A DNA stretch of 64,000 nt, taken from Acinetobacter brisouii CIP 110357. Its GTDB lineage: Bacteria; Pseudomonadota; Gammaproteobacteria; Pseudomonadales; Moraxellaceae. Positions 37,449-46,678 of this stretch are shown in pieces; the first letter of the stretch is position 1, and each line of letters begins with the position of its first letter. A model generated the notes under the pieces. That model had not been told where the DNA came from, did not search any database, and was given only the letters and a program-made list of their open reading frames with translations. A program made the position numbers and the translations under genes. The DNA lies in contig NZ_KI530762.1 in NCBI RefSeq assembly GCF_000488275.1, positions 1,270,871-1,334,870 of the forward strand. The letters are read 5' to 3'.

Positions 37449-39281
37449 TTAGTCTACTAAGAAGCCGCCAGTTTGCCTTTGCCAAAGCTGAGCATAAATT
37501 CCATGAAGCTCCAATAATTCATTATGTGAGCCTTGTTCAACAATTTTTCCTTGATCCAGTACAACGATTCTATCCATTTTAGCGATAGTTGATAGGCGGT
37601 GAGCAATTGCAATTACTGTTTTTCCTGCCATAAGGTCATTTAAACTCGACTGAATAGCAGCTTCAACTTCAGAATCTAGAGCGCTAGTGGCTTCATCTAA
37701 AATTAAAATAGGCGCATCTTTTAGAAATACTCGCGCTATTGCGATACGTTGGCGCTGTCCACCTGAAAGTTTTACACCACGTTCACCGACATAAGCATTT
37801 AAACCTTTTTGCCCACGAACATCGGATAAAGTGTCAATAAACTCTTTAACTTTCGCTTTTTCAATTGCGTAATTAAATTGTTCATCAGAAGCATCATTAC
37901 GTCCATAACGGATATTTTCCGCGACTGTGCGATGTAACAACGATGTATCCTGTGTCACAAGCGCAATATGCTGGCGTAAACTGTCTTGTGTCACGTGTGC
38001 AATGTTTTGCCCGTCAATTTCAATCGAACCTTGCTGAATATCATAAAAATGTAGTAAAAGCTGGATTAGTGTTGATTTTCCTGCCCCCGAACGTCCAACA
38101 ATACCAATTTTCTCACCAGGTTTGATGCTCAAATTAAAATGATCAATGACATTGCGATGCTGATTATAGGCAAAGCAAACATCTTTAAATTCAATTTTTC
38201 CACCCTGATTGAGTTGTAATGGTTGGGCATTTGGCTGGTCGGTAATTGAAACAGGTTGAGCAAGGGTGTTTTTACCGTCTTGAATCGTACCAATGTTTTC
38301 AAACAGCATAGAAATTTGCCACATGACAAATTCACTTAAACTATTGAGTTTTAAAATCATGGCTGTTGTTGCTGCAATAATTCCCAGTGCAACTTGTCCA
38401 AGTGTCCATAAATAAAGGGCTGTGCCGAGTACACCAATAAATAGTACAGCGCTTAATAACTTCAAACTTAACTCAAATAAAGTTGCAAGCCGCATTTGCG
38501 TATAAACAGTCACCATGAATTCCTGCATGGATGTTTTGGCGTAGTGGTTTTCACGCTGTGTATGTGCAAATAGTTTGACGGTTTGAATATTGGTGTAAGC
38601 ATCAGTAATACGCCCCGTCATGACGGCACGGGCATCCGCTTGTTTTTTAGAAATCTGGATCATGCGTGGTACGAAAAAAATCGCTGAACTGATAAATAAA
38701 GCCAACCATACAAATAATGGAATGAGCAAACTAGGCGCAACACTGCCAAGCATTAAACTGATTGAAATAAAATAAATCAGCACATAGGCGATAATGTCAC
38801 CTAAAATCACCCAAAATTCACGTACTGCAAGTGCTGTTTGCATAATTTTAGCAGCCAACCGCCCAGAAAATTCATTAGAGAAAAAGTCCAGACTTTGCTG
38901 CATCATCAAATTATGAAAACGCCATCTGAGACGCATGGGGAATGAGCTAAATAGAATTTGATGGCGGATAATGGATTGCATGGTTGCAAAGATAATATTG
39001 GCCACCAAAATAGCGACCAGCATGAGTAATTGCTGGGCATGTTGACTTAGAAATGTGTTGGGATGGCTTTGGTTCAGCCAATCAACCAAATGTCCGATTT
39101 GTGAAAAAAATAACGCTTCAAAGCTGGCGGTGGCAGCAGTTAGTAGCACCAAAATAATTAAATAATGCTTTAACCCTTCGGCACATTGCCAAACAAATGG
39201 AAAAAAATCTTTAGGCAATGGTTTGTTTAAATTTTCGGAAGGATAGGGATCTACTCGTCGTTCAAACCATTTTAATAACAT
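37449..39281 (-). CDS. ABC exporter, fused permease and ATPase
   Basis: The protein has 610 residues. Six membrane segments fill the first 320 residues or so. The nucleotide-binding domain follows, with Walker A GRSGAGKST near residue 400, the signature LSGGQRQR near residue 509 and Walker B ILILDEATSALD. This is a half-transporter of the B-type exporter family that works as a dimer. The substrate is not predictable. MsbA is an alternative, but the N-terminal ERRVDPYPSENLNKP and the lack of lipid A neighbours argue for a different multidrug-like exporter. Confidence 0.9.
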   Translation of the reverse strand: MLLKWFERRVDPYPSENLNKPLPKDFFPFVWQCAEGLKHYLIILVLLTAATASFEALFFSQIGHLVDWLNQSHPNTFLSQHAQQLLMLVAILVANIIFATMQSIIRHQILFSSFPMRLRWRFHNLMMQQSLDFFSNEFSGRLAAKIMQTALAVREFWVILGDIIAYVLIYFISISLMLGSVAPSLLIPLFVWLALFISSAIFFVPRMIQISKKQADARAVMTGRITDAYTNIQTVKLFAHTQRENHYAKTSMQEFMVTVYTQMRLATLFELSLKLLSAVLFIGVLGTALYLWTLGQVALGIIAATTAMILKLNSLSEFVMWQISMLFENIGTIQDGKNTLAQPVSITDQPNAQPLQLNQGGKIEFKDVCFAYNQHRNVIDHFNLSIKPGEKIGIVGRSGAGKSTLIQLLLHFYDIQQGSIEIDGQNIAHVTQDSLRQHIALVTQDTSLLHRTVAENIRYGRNDASDEQFNYAIEKAKVKEFIDTLSDVRGQKGLNAYVGERGVKLSGGQRQRIAIARVFLKDAPILILDEATSALDSEVEAAIQSSLNDLMAGKTVIAIAHRLSTIAKMDRIVVLDQGKIVEQGSHNELLELHGIYAQLWQRQTGGFLVD

Positions 39282-39365
39282 ACATTTTCTCCAAAACTAT
39301 AGGTGTATTAAAACCGAAAAGCTGCTTTGAAGAAAATGTAATATGCAAAATTCTGCGATTAAAAA

Positions 39366-40604
39366 TTATTTTGTGGCTAAACCCTGAAAATCAATTTGCG
39401 AAGCTGACTGATAAATTCTTAAACCAAATTCAGGCAGAATGGAAATTAGATGATCAAAAATATCTGACTGGATATTTTCATAATCGATCCAGACTGTTGT
39501 GCTAATAAAAGCATAAATTTCGATAGGCAATCCCATACTGGTTGGTTGTAGTTGACGCACAATGAGCGTTTGGTCTTGAGCAATGCCTTCATGTTGACGT
39601 AAATAGAAATTTACATAAGCACGGAAAGTCCCTAAGTTGGTTAGACGGCGCTGATTATATTCAGACTGATTGGAGAGTTTATTATTGAATTCTTCTAATT
39701 CATTTTCTTTTGAGTTGAGATAATTATTGAGTAACAAAAAGTCTTTTAACCTTTGATGTTCTTCAAAAGTCATGAAATGTACGCTGCTCTGATCGATATA
39801 AAGTGCTCGTTTCATACGGCGTACGCCAGACTGCGTCATACCACGCCAGTTGCGGAATGTATCCGTGACCAATTTATTAGTAGGAATTGTGGTAATAGTC
39901 TTATCAAAATTTTGTACGGTAATGGTATGTAATGACATATCAATGACATCGCCATCCGCATTGAGTGATGACATTTCAATCCAGTCCCCAATACGGATCA
40001 TGTCATAAGAAGAAATTTGCACACTGGCAACCAGTGACAAAATGGTATTTTGAAACACCAACATGAGTACCGTTGCCATCGCACCGAAACCAGCCAGTAA
40101 GGTAAAGACATCTTTTTTCAGGAATGTTCCTAAAATCATTAATCCACAAATAATAAACAGCATTAATTTGACGAGTTGCAAATAACCCTTGATCGGCTTG
40201 TTTCGAGAGTTGGGATTACGCTGGTATATCGCATTAAAGACATTCAGAATTTCACTGATGGTGCGAGCAATACTCAGGAAAATAAATGCCTGACACAGCA
40301 TTTGAACCAGATACACTAGTTTTGCAGATAGATGTGGAACCGTATCTATCCCGTTCATAATAATGAGTGCAGGAACAATATTAGAAAAACGCTGAATGAC
40401 ACTATGTTCAGCAAGGATAGAATTCGTTGCGAATGTCATCTTGAGTAAGATTTTACGAATGCCGCGAACAACGATTTGCTTGGTAATAAAATTAGCAACA
40501 AATGCAGAAAAAATCAGGATGCCTAAACCACTGAGCATTTCTAACCATGGGAACTTGTTTGCCCAAGCCTGGAGATCCTGAATATATTGGGAGAAATTAG
40601 ACAA
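39366..40604 (-). CDS. Mechanosensitive ion channel, MscS family
   Basis: The protein has 412 residues. Membrane segments occupy about the first 200 residues. The pore helix and beta domain follow, with GFGAMATVLMLVFQNTILSLVASVQIS and the MscS-type segment GDWIEMSSLNADGDVIDMSLHTITV. The last 180 residues form an enlarged cytoplasmic region. It is closest to the YbdG/MscM-type larger members. It releases solutes on osmotic downshock. Confidence 0.9.
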   Translation of the reverse strand: MSNFSQYIQDLQAWANKFPWLEMLSGLGILIFSAFVANFITKQIVVRGIRKILLKMTFATNSILAEHSVIQRFSNIVPALIIMNGIDTVPHLSAKLVYLVQMLCQAFIFLSIARTISEILNVFNAIYQRNPNSRNKPIKGYLQLVKLMLFIICGLMILGTFLKKDVFTLLAGFGAMATVLMLVFQNTILSLVASVQISSYDMIRIGDWIEMSSLNADGDVIDMSLHTITVQNFDKTITTIPTNKLVTDTFRNWRGMTQSGVRRMKRALYIDQSSVHFMTFEEHQRLKDFLLLNNYLNSKENELEEFNNKLSNQSEYNQRRLTNLGTFRAYVNFYLRQHEGIAQDQTLIVRQLQPTSMGLPIEIYAFISTTVWIDYENIQSDIFDHLISILPEFGLRIYQSASQIDFQGLATK

Positions 40605-40710
40605 AATACCTAAGCCTTATACCAAAACCAACCTATATTGTACGGTTTTTTTAATATTGACTTAGGCAAGTTTAAATAAATAAACGTTTTATTATGATTG
40701 AATTACAGAC

Positions 40711-41247
40711 TTACCACATCAGATCATCTGGAATGACATATGCTGCGTATGGATCTTCTTCATCTGTAGTTTCTTGGTTCTCTTCAGATTTTTTCCACAA
40801 AATAAAGCCCGACATTTTTTGTTCAATACGGTCTGCCAGTGCTTTAGGCAAATATGCATATTGCTCATTTTCTTTGGCAATAACTAGGCTACCTGAGACC
40901 AGTGCATTATAAATTTGCTGGTTAATGTAAACTTTCTTGATTTTGTTTTCATCAATAAACTGATAGATGCTATCGCCATCGGTGTCTTTAATTTTGTGTT
41001 GACCAATCATTTGAATAATATTGGCTTTGAGGGTTTTTTCTTCCAGTTGGCGTTGTTTTTCCGAATTGAGTTGCTGATCTCTTTCCTGTTTCTGTTGCTG
41101 ATCTTGAGCAATTTTTGCTTTGATTTCAGCATCATTGCTTAGGCCTGCACGTTGTTCATGCTGTGCTTGCTTGGTCAATTTTTTCGCTTTTTTATTGTCG
41201 ACTAAGCCCGCTTTCAATAACTGCGCCTGTAAAGCATTTTTAACCAT
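40711..41247 (-). CDS. DUF2058 family protein
   Basis: The protein has 178 residues. The N-terminus MVKNALQAQLLKAGLVDNKKAKKL is the DUF2058 (YaiL) hallmark. A highly charged Gln/Lys/Glu-rich helix (about residues 30-75) looks like a coiled coil. The C-terminus holds the conserved KVYINQQIYNALVSGSL segment. The family is associated with nucleoprotein, but its activity is unknown. It is followed by a YoaK-type gene upstream on the same strand. Confidence 0.88.
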   Translation of the reverse strand: MVKNALQAQLLKAGLVDNKKAKKLTKQAQHEQRAGLSNDAEIKAKIAQDQQQKQERDQQLNSEKQRQLEEKTLKANIIQMIGQHKIKDTDGDSIYQFIDENKIKKVYINQQIYNALVSGSLVIAKENEQYAYLPKALADRIEQKMSGFILWKKSEENQETTDEEDPYAAYVIPDDLMW

Positions 41248-41265
41248 AAGATAAATCCAACAAAA

Positions 41266-41937
41266 TTAGTGATGTAGATGCTTGCGAAGATACAATGCCC
41301 AGTAAGTTAGACTCATGGTCAAACTGACGAACACTGGAATCAGAAAAGTATGTAAGTTTAAATAAGGATATAACCAAGTAACAAGTATCCCCCCACATAA
41401 AAAACCAATCAAAATCAAAAGCAGTAATATGATACGGCGTTTTTCCACAGGTAAACCACGTAGCAAATAACCAAAATTAAGCCCCAAATCCGTTAATAGT
41501 CCAGTGAGGTGCGTGGTTCGAATAATTGCGCCTTTATAGTGGCTGACCATAGCATTCTGCATACCCATGCCAACACACGCCCAAAGTAATGCATAGCGTG
41601 GATAATAAGGAATAAATAGCCAGCACAAAAAAATACACAGTGCAGAAAGGCTAAGTGGAATACCGTAACGGCGTCCAAGTTGAAAATGGCTGCTACCGAG
41701 TAAATAGCCGCTATATAAAGAACCCAGTACAAAACTTGAAATGACACAAATAATATAAATGGCATGCATGAATTGCCCATGCACAATGGCAATTGCCAGC
41801 ATACTGACATTGCCTGTCATGTGCGAAACAGTTTGATGCCAAATATTCAGTAGCCCCAGTGCATTGACCATGCCTGCATTAAAAGCAAGAAAAAATGCAC
41901 TGAGCTGAACCCAAACAGGTAATGTTTGAAATGGCAT
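41266..41937 (-). CDS. YoaK family membrane protein (DUF1275)
   Basis: The protein has 223 residues with about six membrane segments. Segments such as NAGMVNALGLLNIWHQTVSHMTGNVS and MGMQNAMVSHYKGAIIRTTHLTGLLTDLG are typical of the YoaK/DUF1275 family. The function is unknown. It lies 18 bp before the DUF2058 gene and 23 bp after sstT on the same strand, so the three may share a transcript. Confidence 0.9.
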   Translation of the reverse strand: MPFQTLPVWVQLSAFFLAFNAGMVNALGLLNIWHQTVSHMTGNVSMLAIAIVHGQFMHAIYIICVISSFVLGSLYSGYLLGSSHFQLGRRYGIPLSLSALCIFLCWLFIPYYPRYALLWACVGMGMQNAMVSHYKGAIIRTTHLTGLLTDLGLNFGYLLRGLPVEKRRIILLLLILIGFLCGGILVTWLYPYLNLHTFLIPVFVSLTMSLTYWALYLRKHLHH

Positions 41938-41960
41938 ATCACGATCATGTGAGTAAAAAG

Positions 41961-43163
41961 TTATTTATCTTTATACCCTTGATCAACTGCAATTACAAAT
42001 AACACATCAGTCGAAGAATTAAGAGCAGTTTCTGTCGAATCCTGCAAGACACTAATCACCATTCCAATCGCAACAACCTGCATGGCAATTTCTGAAGAAA
42101 TACCAAACAGACCACATGCCACAGGGACAAGGAGCAAAGAACCACCTGCCACACCAGAAGCGCCACATGCAGAAATCGTCGCAACCACACATAAAATGAT
42201 CATGGTGGTCAAATCAGTCTGAATACCCAAAGTATTCACTGTCGCCAGTGCCAATGTCGTAATGGTTACAGCTGCACCTGACATATTAATCGTGGAGCCT
42301 AAAGGAATGATCACATTTGCTGTAGATTCATCTACACCGCAACGGCGAGCGAGATCTAGGTTCACAGGAATATTCGCCGCAGAGCTACGAGTAAAAAATG
42401 CAGTAATTCCGCTTTCACGTAAACATTTAAGTACAAGCGGGTAAGGGTTACCCTTAATAACCAGCGCCACCATAATCGGATTAATGATTAGAGCAACAAA
42501 GAACATCGTGCCGAGTAAAACAGCCAATAAATGTGTATAGCTAATCAGGGTATTTATACCCGAGTTCGCAAAAGTGACGGCAACTAAACCAAAAATACCC
42601 ACTGGTGCAAAGCCAATCACCAGTTTAATCACTTTTCCAATGGCTTCTGCACTGTCATGTAAGAAGGCTTTGGTTGAATTTGAGCTATGACGAAAGGCCA
42701 CACCCAAAATCAATGCCCAAGCCAAAATACCAATAAAATTAGCTTCACTTAATGCAACCACAGGATTGGAGACAAAACTCAAGACCAAGTTTTTAAGCAC
42801 CACACTTAAACTGTTTGGTGGCTGTAAAGACTGATCACTGGCTAAATGCAAAATAAGCGTTGTTGGAAATAAATGATCAGCGATGACAGCACTTAGGGCA
42901 GCAAGTAACATCCCTACGGTATACATGATCAAAATAGGCTTGAAATTTTTAGCGCTTTGCGCTGCCTGAAAATTCGCAATTGAGGAAATGACCAATACAA
43001 ACACTAAAGTAGGTGCAACTGATTTCAATGCCTTAATGAAAATATCACCTAAAAGGCTTAAGTAAGGTGCAACGTTTGGGAAAAATAGGGCAACAGAAAC
43101 CCCTAAAATAATCGCAATTACAATTCTAGTCACTAAACTAGATTGCTTAATAGCTAAAAGCAT
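41961..43163 (-). CDS. sstT: Serine/threonine:sodium symporter
   Basis: The protein has 400 residues and belongs to the dicarboxylate/amino acid:cation symporter family. SstT features are [19 protein letters not shown], the serine-rich hairpin [20 protein letters not shown] and [14 protein letters not shown]. It imports serine and threonine with sodium. The serine deaminase at 6332 could use the imported serine, though the genes are not linked in transcription. Confidence 0.93.
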   Translation of the reverse strand: MLLAIKQSSLVTRIVIAIILGVSVALFFPNVAPYLSLLGDIFIKALKSVAPTLVFVLVISSIANFQAAQSAKNFKPILIMYTVGMLLAALSAVIADHLFPTTLILHLASDQSLQPPNSLSVVLKNLVLSFVSNPVVALSEANFIGILAWALILGVAFRHSSNSTKAFLHDSAEAIGKVIKLVIGFAPVGIFGLVAVTFANSGINTLISYTHLLAVLLGTMFFVALIINPIMVALVIKGNPYPLVLKCLRESGITAFFTRSSAANIPVNLDLARRCGVDESTANVIIPLGSTINMSGAAVTITTLALATVNTLGIQTDLTTMIILCVVATISACGASGVAGGSLLLVPVACGLFGISSEIAMQVVAIGMVISVLQDSTETALNSSTDVLFVIAVDQGYKDK

Positions 43164-43329
43164 AAGAACGCCTTAAAAACCAATTAAGGTTCTAAACCTA
43201 CAGAAAAGAAAGGTTGAGTATTCTATAGAAAAAAATTCAGATCTTGCATTTTTGTTGTGGCAAAAAGCCGATTATTATTGGTTAAATTAGAAAAAATATT
43301 ATTTAATAATTTGATTTTTAATTATTTTC

Positions 43330-43399
43330 AATTAAACGGTGAGTAAAACATAACCTTATGGTTTGTTGTTAAAATAAACAAAAAAATCACCGTTTAATT
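43330..43399. repeat. 13-bp perfect inverted repeat with 44-nt spacer
   Basis: AATTAAACGGTGA (43330-43342) and TCACCGTTTAATT (43387-43399) are exact complements. The spacer holds a smaller AACC/GGTT hairpin. It lies just after the ArsR-type gene and before the sstT promoter region. It could be a long-looped hairpin, a double operator or a mobile-element remnant. Confidence 0.6.
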
Positions 43400-43408
43400 C
43401 AGTACACC

Positions 43409-43738
43409 TTACGCTGTCATTGATAATGCAGAGGAGGTAAGATGAAAATTATAAATATTGCTTAAGATTTTGATAAAACGCTGATCTTTTATAGAGTAAA
43501 AAATTTGTTTGCCTGAACGGCGAGTGGTCACGATATTGTTTTTACGCAATATCATGAGTTGCTGAGAGAGTGTTGGTTGTAGAATTTGACTTTTAGTTTC
43601 AATTTCAGAAACATTCAGCTCTTCATTGACCAATAGGCTCAAAATCAGCAAACGATCTTTATTACCCAGTGACTTAAGTACAGTGACGATATCATCAGAT
43701 AACTCACGAATTACATCAATATCTAGTGGCTCGTTCAT
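43409..43738 (-). CDS. ArsR-family transcriptional regulator
   Basis: The protein has 109 residues with the winged helix-turn-helix of ArsR/SmtB repressors (LGNKDRLLILSLLVNEELNVSEIE, then QPTLSQQLMILRKNNIVTTRRSGKQIFYSIKD). The Cys of metal-sensing members (ELCVC or similar) is absent in the alpha-3 helix, where the motif reads ELNVS, so it probably senses something other than arsenic or zinc, or another signal through other residues. The target is unknown. A dyad TACATA-AAA-TATGTG at about 43781-43795 lies upstream. Confidence 0.9.
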   Translation of the reverse strand: MNEPLDIDVIRELSDDIVTVLKSLGNKDRLLILSLLVNEELNVSEIETKSQILQPTLSQQLMILRKNNIVTTRRSGKQIFYSIKDQRFIKILSNIYNFHLTSSALSMTA

Positions 43739-44101
43739 TTTTTCCCCTTATTTAAGATTGATATAATTTATTAATAAATATACATAAAATATGTGTACAA
43801 AAAATGGATTTTGTTATTCTTTGCGTATAATTGTAACAAAAACAAATAGTAACCATGATTATCAGAAAAACATTGAATTGTCTTCTAAATTGGGTGGATA
43901 TTATACAAGTTGTTGTATTACAAAGAATTGCTATCTATAAATTAACTTACTTAATAAATATCAGTAACTTATATGATTAAAAATTTCACCAATAGGAAAA
44001 AACTATCAGTATGATATTTTTATCATTTTTATAAGAGATCACACTTTTTGTAGCGACTTAGTATAATATGCGTGAAAATTTTATGTGCAACCTTTTCACT
44101 C
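43739..44101. other. Divergent intergenic region before the MBOAT operon
   Basis: It is AT-rich and holds the dyad at 43781-43795, a possible operator of the ArsR-type gene, and a TATAAT box at 44062-44067 with no good -35 box. No gene is seen. Confidence 0.55.
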
Positions 44102-45601
44102 ATGTTTTCCTTTCTTTCAATTGAGTTCGCACTCTCTTTTATAGGTTTTTTTTGCCTATATTGGGGCTTACGGAAGATGCCCCAAATACAAAATATTGTG
44201 CTGATTATTGCCAGTTATTTATGTATTTTGCTGATGTCTAACTGGATTGCAGTCGCAGTCATCGCAAGTTATAGCTGTATTATTTATGCACTGTCTATTG
44301 CCATGGATCGCTGGCAGCAATATAAAAAAAAGATCTTTGTTTCAGGAATTATTATCACACTGATTCAATTGGCATTTTTTAAATATTATGACTTCTTTCG
44401 CCAAGAAACCAGTTTTTTACTCGATGCAATGCATTTAGACAGTTCATTTTTGGCTTCGAATTTATTGTTGCCTTTGGGAATTTCATATTACTCATTTCAA
44501 TCGATTAGCTATTTATCTAGTCGTTATCAAAATGAAATAGAAGTCCCTCGTTTTAATTTGCCGCAGTTGCTACTGCATTTTTCATTTTTTACCACGATTA
44601 CTGCAGGGCCAATTGCTCGTGCGCAGAGTGCTAAAGGTTTAACTGACATCAACCAGCAACCTTGCGGAATGAGTGCTCAAATTTGTCAAACTGAACCACG
44701 CAGGATTTTGTATCCAAGTTTGGCTTTTGCATTAATTTTACTGGCACTGATTAAAAAATGGTGGATTGCAGGCTGGCTCGCAGATCATTGGGTCAATCCA
44801 GTATTTTCAAACCCGATGCAATATCATTCGTTGGAAGTATTGTGCGCCATTTATGGCTATACCTTGCAGTTGTTTCTCGATTTCTCTGGTTATAGCGAAA
44901 TGATGATTGCATTTGGTCTACTGCTTGGTTTCCGTTTACCTGTCAATTTCCGCGCGCCGCTGCTGGCGCACAATATTCGAGATTTCTGGGATAAATGGCA
45001 TATCAGTTTATCGACCTGGATTCGTGATCATATTTATATTCCACTGGGGGGAAGCCGTGGTGGATTTGCACGTACACAAATCAACTTATTGATTGCTATG
45101 GTCTTGTCTGGGGTGTGGCATGGTTCAGGCTGGAACTTCTTCTTGTGGGGACTATTACACGGCGTTGGTCTGGTTTTACTGAATATCGGCGATAAAATTT
45201 ATGAAAAAGTCCGTCAGGTCACGCCAAGAGAGTCTCGCAATGTATTAGCAAATACTGGCTGGTTAGGCAAAGCAGTTGGCGTATTTTTCACGATTCACTT
45301 TGTTTGTTTCTGCTTTGTATTCTTCAGAGCAAAAAGCTTAGATGAAGCACTACAAGTTTTCCATGCGCTATTTAGCAATACAGTGAATGTGTCTTGGTCA
45401 AACAACCCATTGTATTTGCTAGGTGTATTGCTGTTTGCTTGGGTACTTTATCCTTTGGTGCGAAATAACACGCACAAATTGGCTGAAATTTTTAGCCGAA
45501 TTCCCAAATATGCTGTTTCAATTCCGTTATTTATCGTGTTTTTACTTGTGCTGATCTGTGCACCTTCAGGTATTCCAGGATTTATTTATGCAAACTTCTG
45601 A
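44102..45601 (+). CDS. MBOAT family O-acyltransferase
   Basis: From the ATG at 44102 the protein has 499 residues. A GTG in frame at 44072 lies too close to the TATAAT box at 44062 to be used from that promoter. The N-terminus MFSFLSIEFALSFIGFFCLYW aligns with AlgI/PatA-type proteins. The family signature HNIRDFWDKWHISLSTWIRDHIYIPLGGSRGG and the catalytic-His region VLSGVWHGSGWNFFLWG are present, with about ten membrane segments. It likely moves acetyl groups across the inner membrane for polymer O-acetylation, together with the two SGNH genes that follow. Confidence 0.93.
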   Translation: MFSFLSIEFALSFIGFFCLYWGLRKMPQIQNIVLIIASYLCILLMSNWIAVAVIASYSCIIYALSIAMDRWQQYKKKIFVSGIIITLIQLAFFKYYDFFRQETSFLLDAMHLDSSFLASNLLLPLGISYYSFQSISYLSSRYQNEIEVPRFNLPQLLLHFSFFTTITAGPIARAQSAKGLTDINQQPCGMSAQICQTEPRRILYPSLAFALILLALIKKWWIAGWLADHWVNPVFSNPMQYHSLEVLCAIYGYTLQLFLDFSGYSEMMIAFGLLLGFRLPVNFRAPLLAHNIRDFWDKWHISLSTWIRDHIYIPLGGSRGGFARTQINLLIAMVLSGVWHGSGWNFFLWGLLHGVGLVLLNIGDKIYEKVRQVTPRESRNVLANTGWLGKAVGVFFTIHFVCFCFVFFRAKSLDEALQVFHALFSNTVNVSWSNNPLYLLGVLLFAWVLYPLVRNNTHKLAEIFSRIPKYAVSIPLFIVFLLVLICAPSGIPGFIYANF

Positions 45602-46667
45602 TACGAATATTATCAGTTCATCATTAGAACAAACTCAACAACTCGAATATGTTCAGGATCATCTGGAACAGCGCCAGAATTTTTTATATGTGCTTTTCAT
45701 TTTGCTGGCATTTGCCTTAACATCCATCTGGATTATGCAAAATTCGGTCAATGCTTATTTTCAGCAGACCTATCATAAAGATAGCCCGTTTGCGATGTTA
45801 GACCAGTTTCAAATCTGGCATATGGGTGGAGAAATTGGGGATTATTTATATCGTGAAAACGGGCAATACGATGAACGTGTCAATCAAATCAACAGTCATA
45901 TGATTGACAGGTTTAATCAAGATTATGCCTATACTCCTGAATATAAAGCCGCAGAAGCAAAGCGTTTAAAAGAAGAACAGATAAAGCTAGCACTGCTTGA
46001 AAAACAAAAAGCCAAACAGGCTTTTGACCAGCGTTTTATGCTGACAGGACAAGATCAGGTGTTTTTTGCGGGTGACTCCATGATGCAGGGAGTTGCACCA
46101 CATGTACAGAAAGTTCTGGAAGAACAAGGGATTCAGACGGTAAACCTGAGCAAACAAAGCACGGGTCTGACTTATCCAAAACTCTTTGACTGGCCAAAAA
46201 CCATTCGGGATACATTAAACAGTAATCCACGTATTAAAGTGATGATTGTATTTTTAGGGCCAAATGACCCTTGGGATATGTTTAATGCAACAACTAAACA
46301 TTGGCTTACCTTTAAATCACCAGAATGGGAAGCAGAATATCGTGCCCGTATTGACAGTATTTTAAATGAAGCACGTAAACATCATGTCAGTGTGATGTGG
46401 TTGACACCACCGAATATGCATAAAGATCAGCTAAATGAACAAATGATCTATTTGAATCAAGTCATTCAAAGTGAAGTAAAAAAAGCGCAAGAGTTCGTGA
46501 TTGATTCACGTCCAATTATCGGTGGAAAAAATAACCATTTTACGGAAACACTCAACACCGAAAATGGCAATGTAAAAGTCCGTAGTGCGGATGGGATACA
46601 TTTTACAGTTGAAGGACAGAAAATCATCGCGCACAATATTTTGCAATACTTACATTTAACAAATTAA
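45588..46667 (+). CDS. Membrane-anchored SGNH hydrolase-family protein (DUF459-like)
   Basis: From the ATG at 45588 the protein has 359 residues and overlaps the MBOAT gene by 14 bp. One membrane segment lies near residues 33-54, so the rest faces the periplasm. SGNH blocks are visible: FFAGDSMMQG with the nucleophile Ser, FLGPNDPWDMF with the Asn, and SADGIHFTVEGQ with Asp and His. These fit a periplasmic O-acetyltransferase or esterase of the AlgX/AlgJ/PatB/DUF459 kind. The real acceptor is unknown. Confidence 0.88.
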   Translation: MQTSDTNIISSSLEQTQQLEYVQDHLEQRQNFLYVLFILLAFALTSIWIMQNSVNAYFQQTYHKDSPFAMLDQFQIWHMGGEIGDYLYRENGQYDERVNQINSHMIDRFNQDYAYTPEYKAAEAKRLKEEQIKLALLEKQKAKQAFDQRFMLTGQDQVFFAGDSMMQGVAPHVQKVLEEQGIQTVNLSKQSTGLTYPKLFDWPKTIRDTLNSNPRIKVMIVFLGPNDPWDMFNATTKHWLTFKSPEWEAEYRARIDSILNEARKHHVSVMWLTPPNMHKDQLNEQMIYLNQVIQSEVKKAQEFVIDSRPIIGGKNNHFTETLNTENGNVKVRSADGIHFTVEGQKIIAHNILQYLHLTN

Positions 46668-46678
46668 GCGATTTTTGA

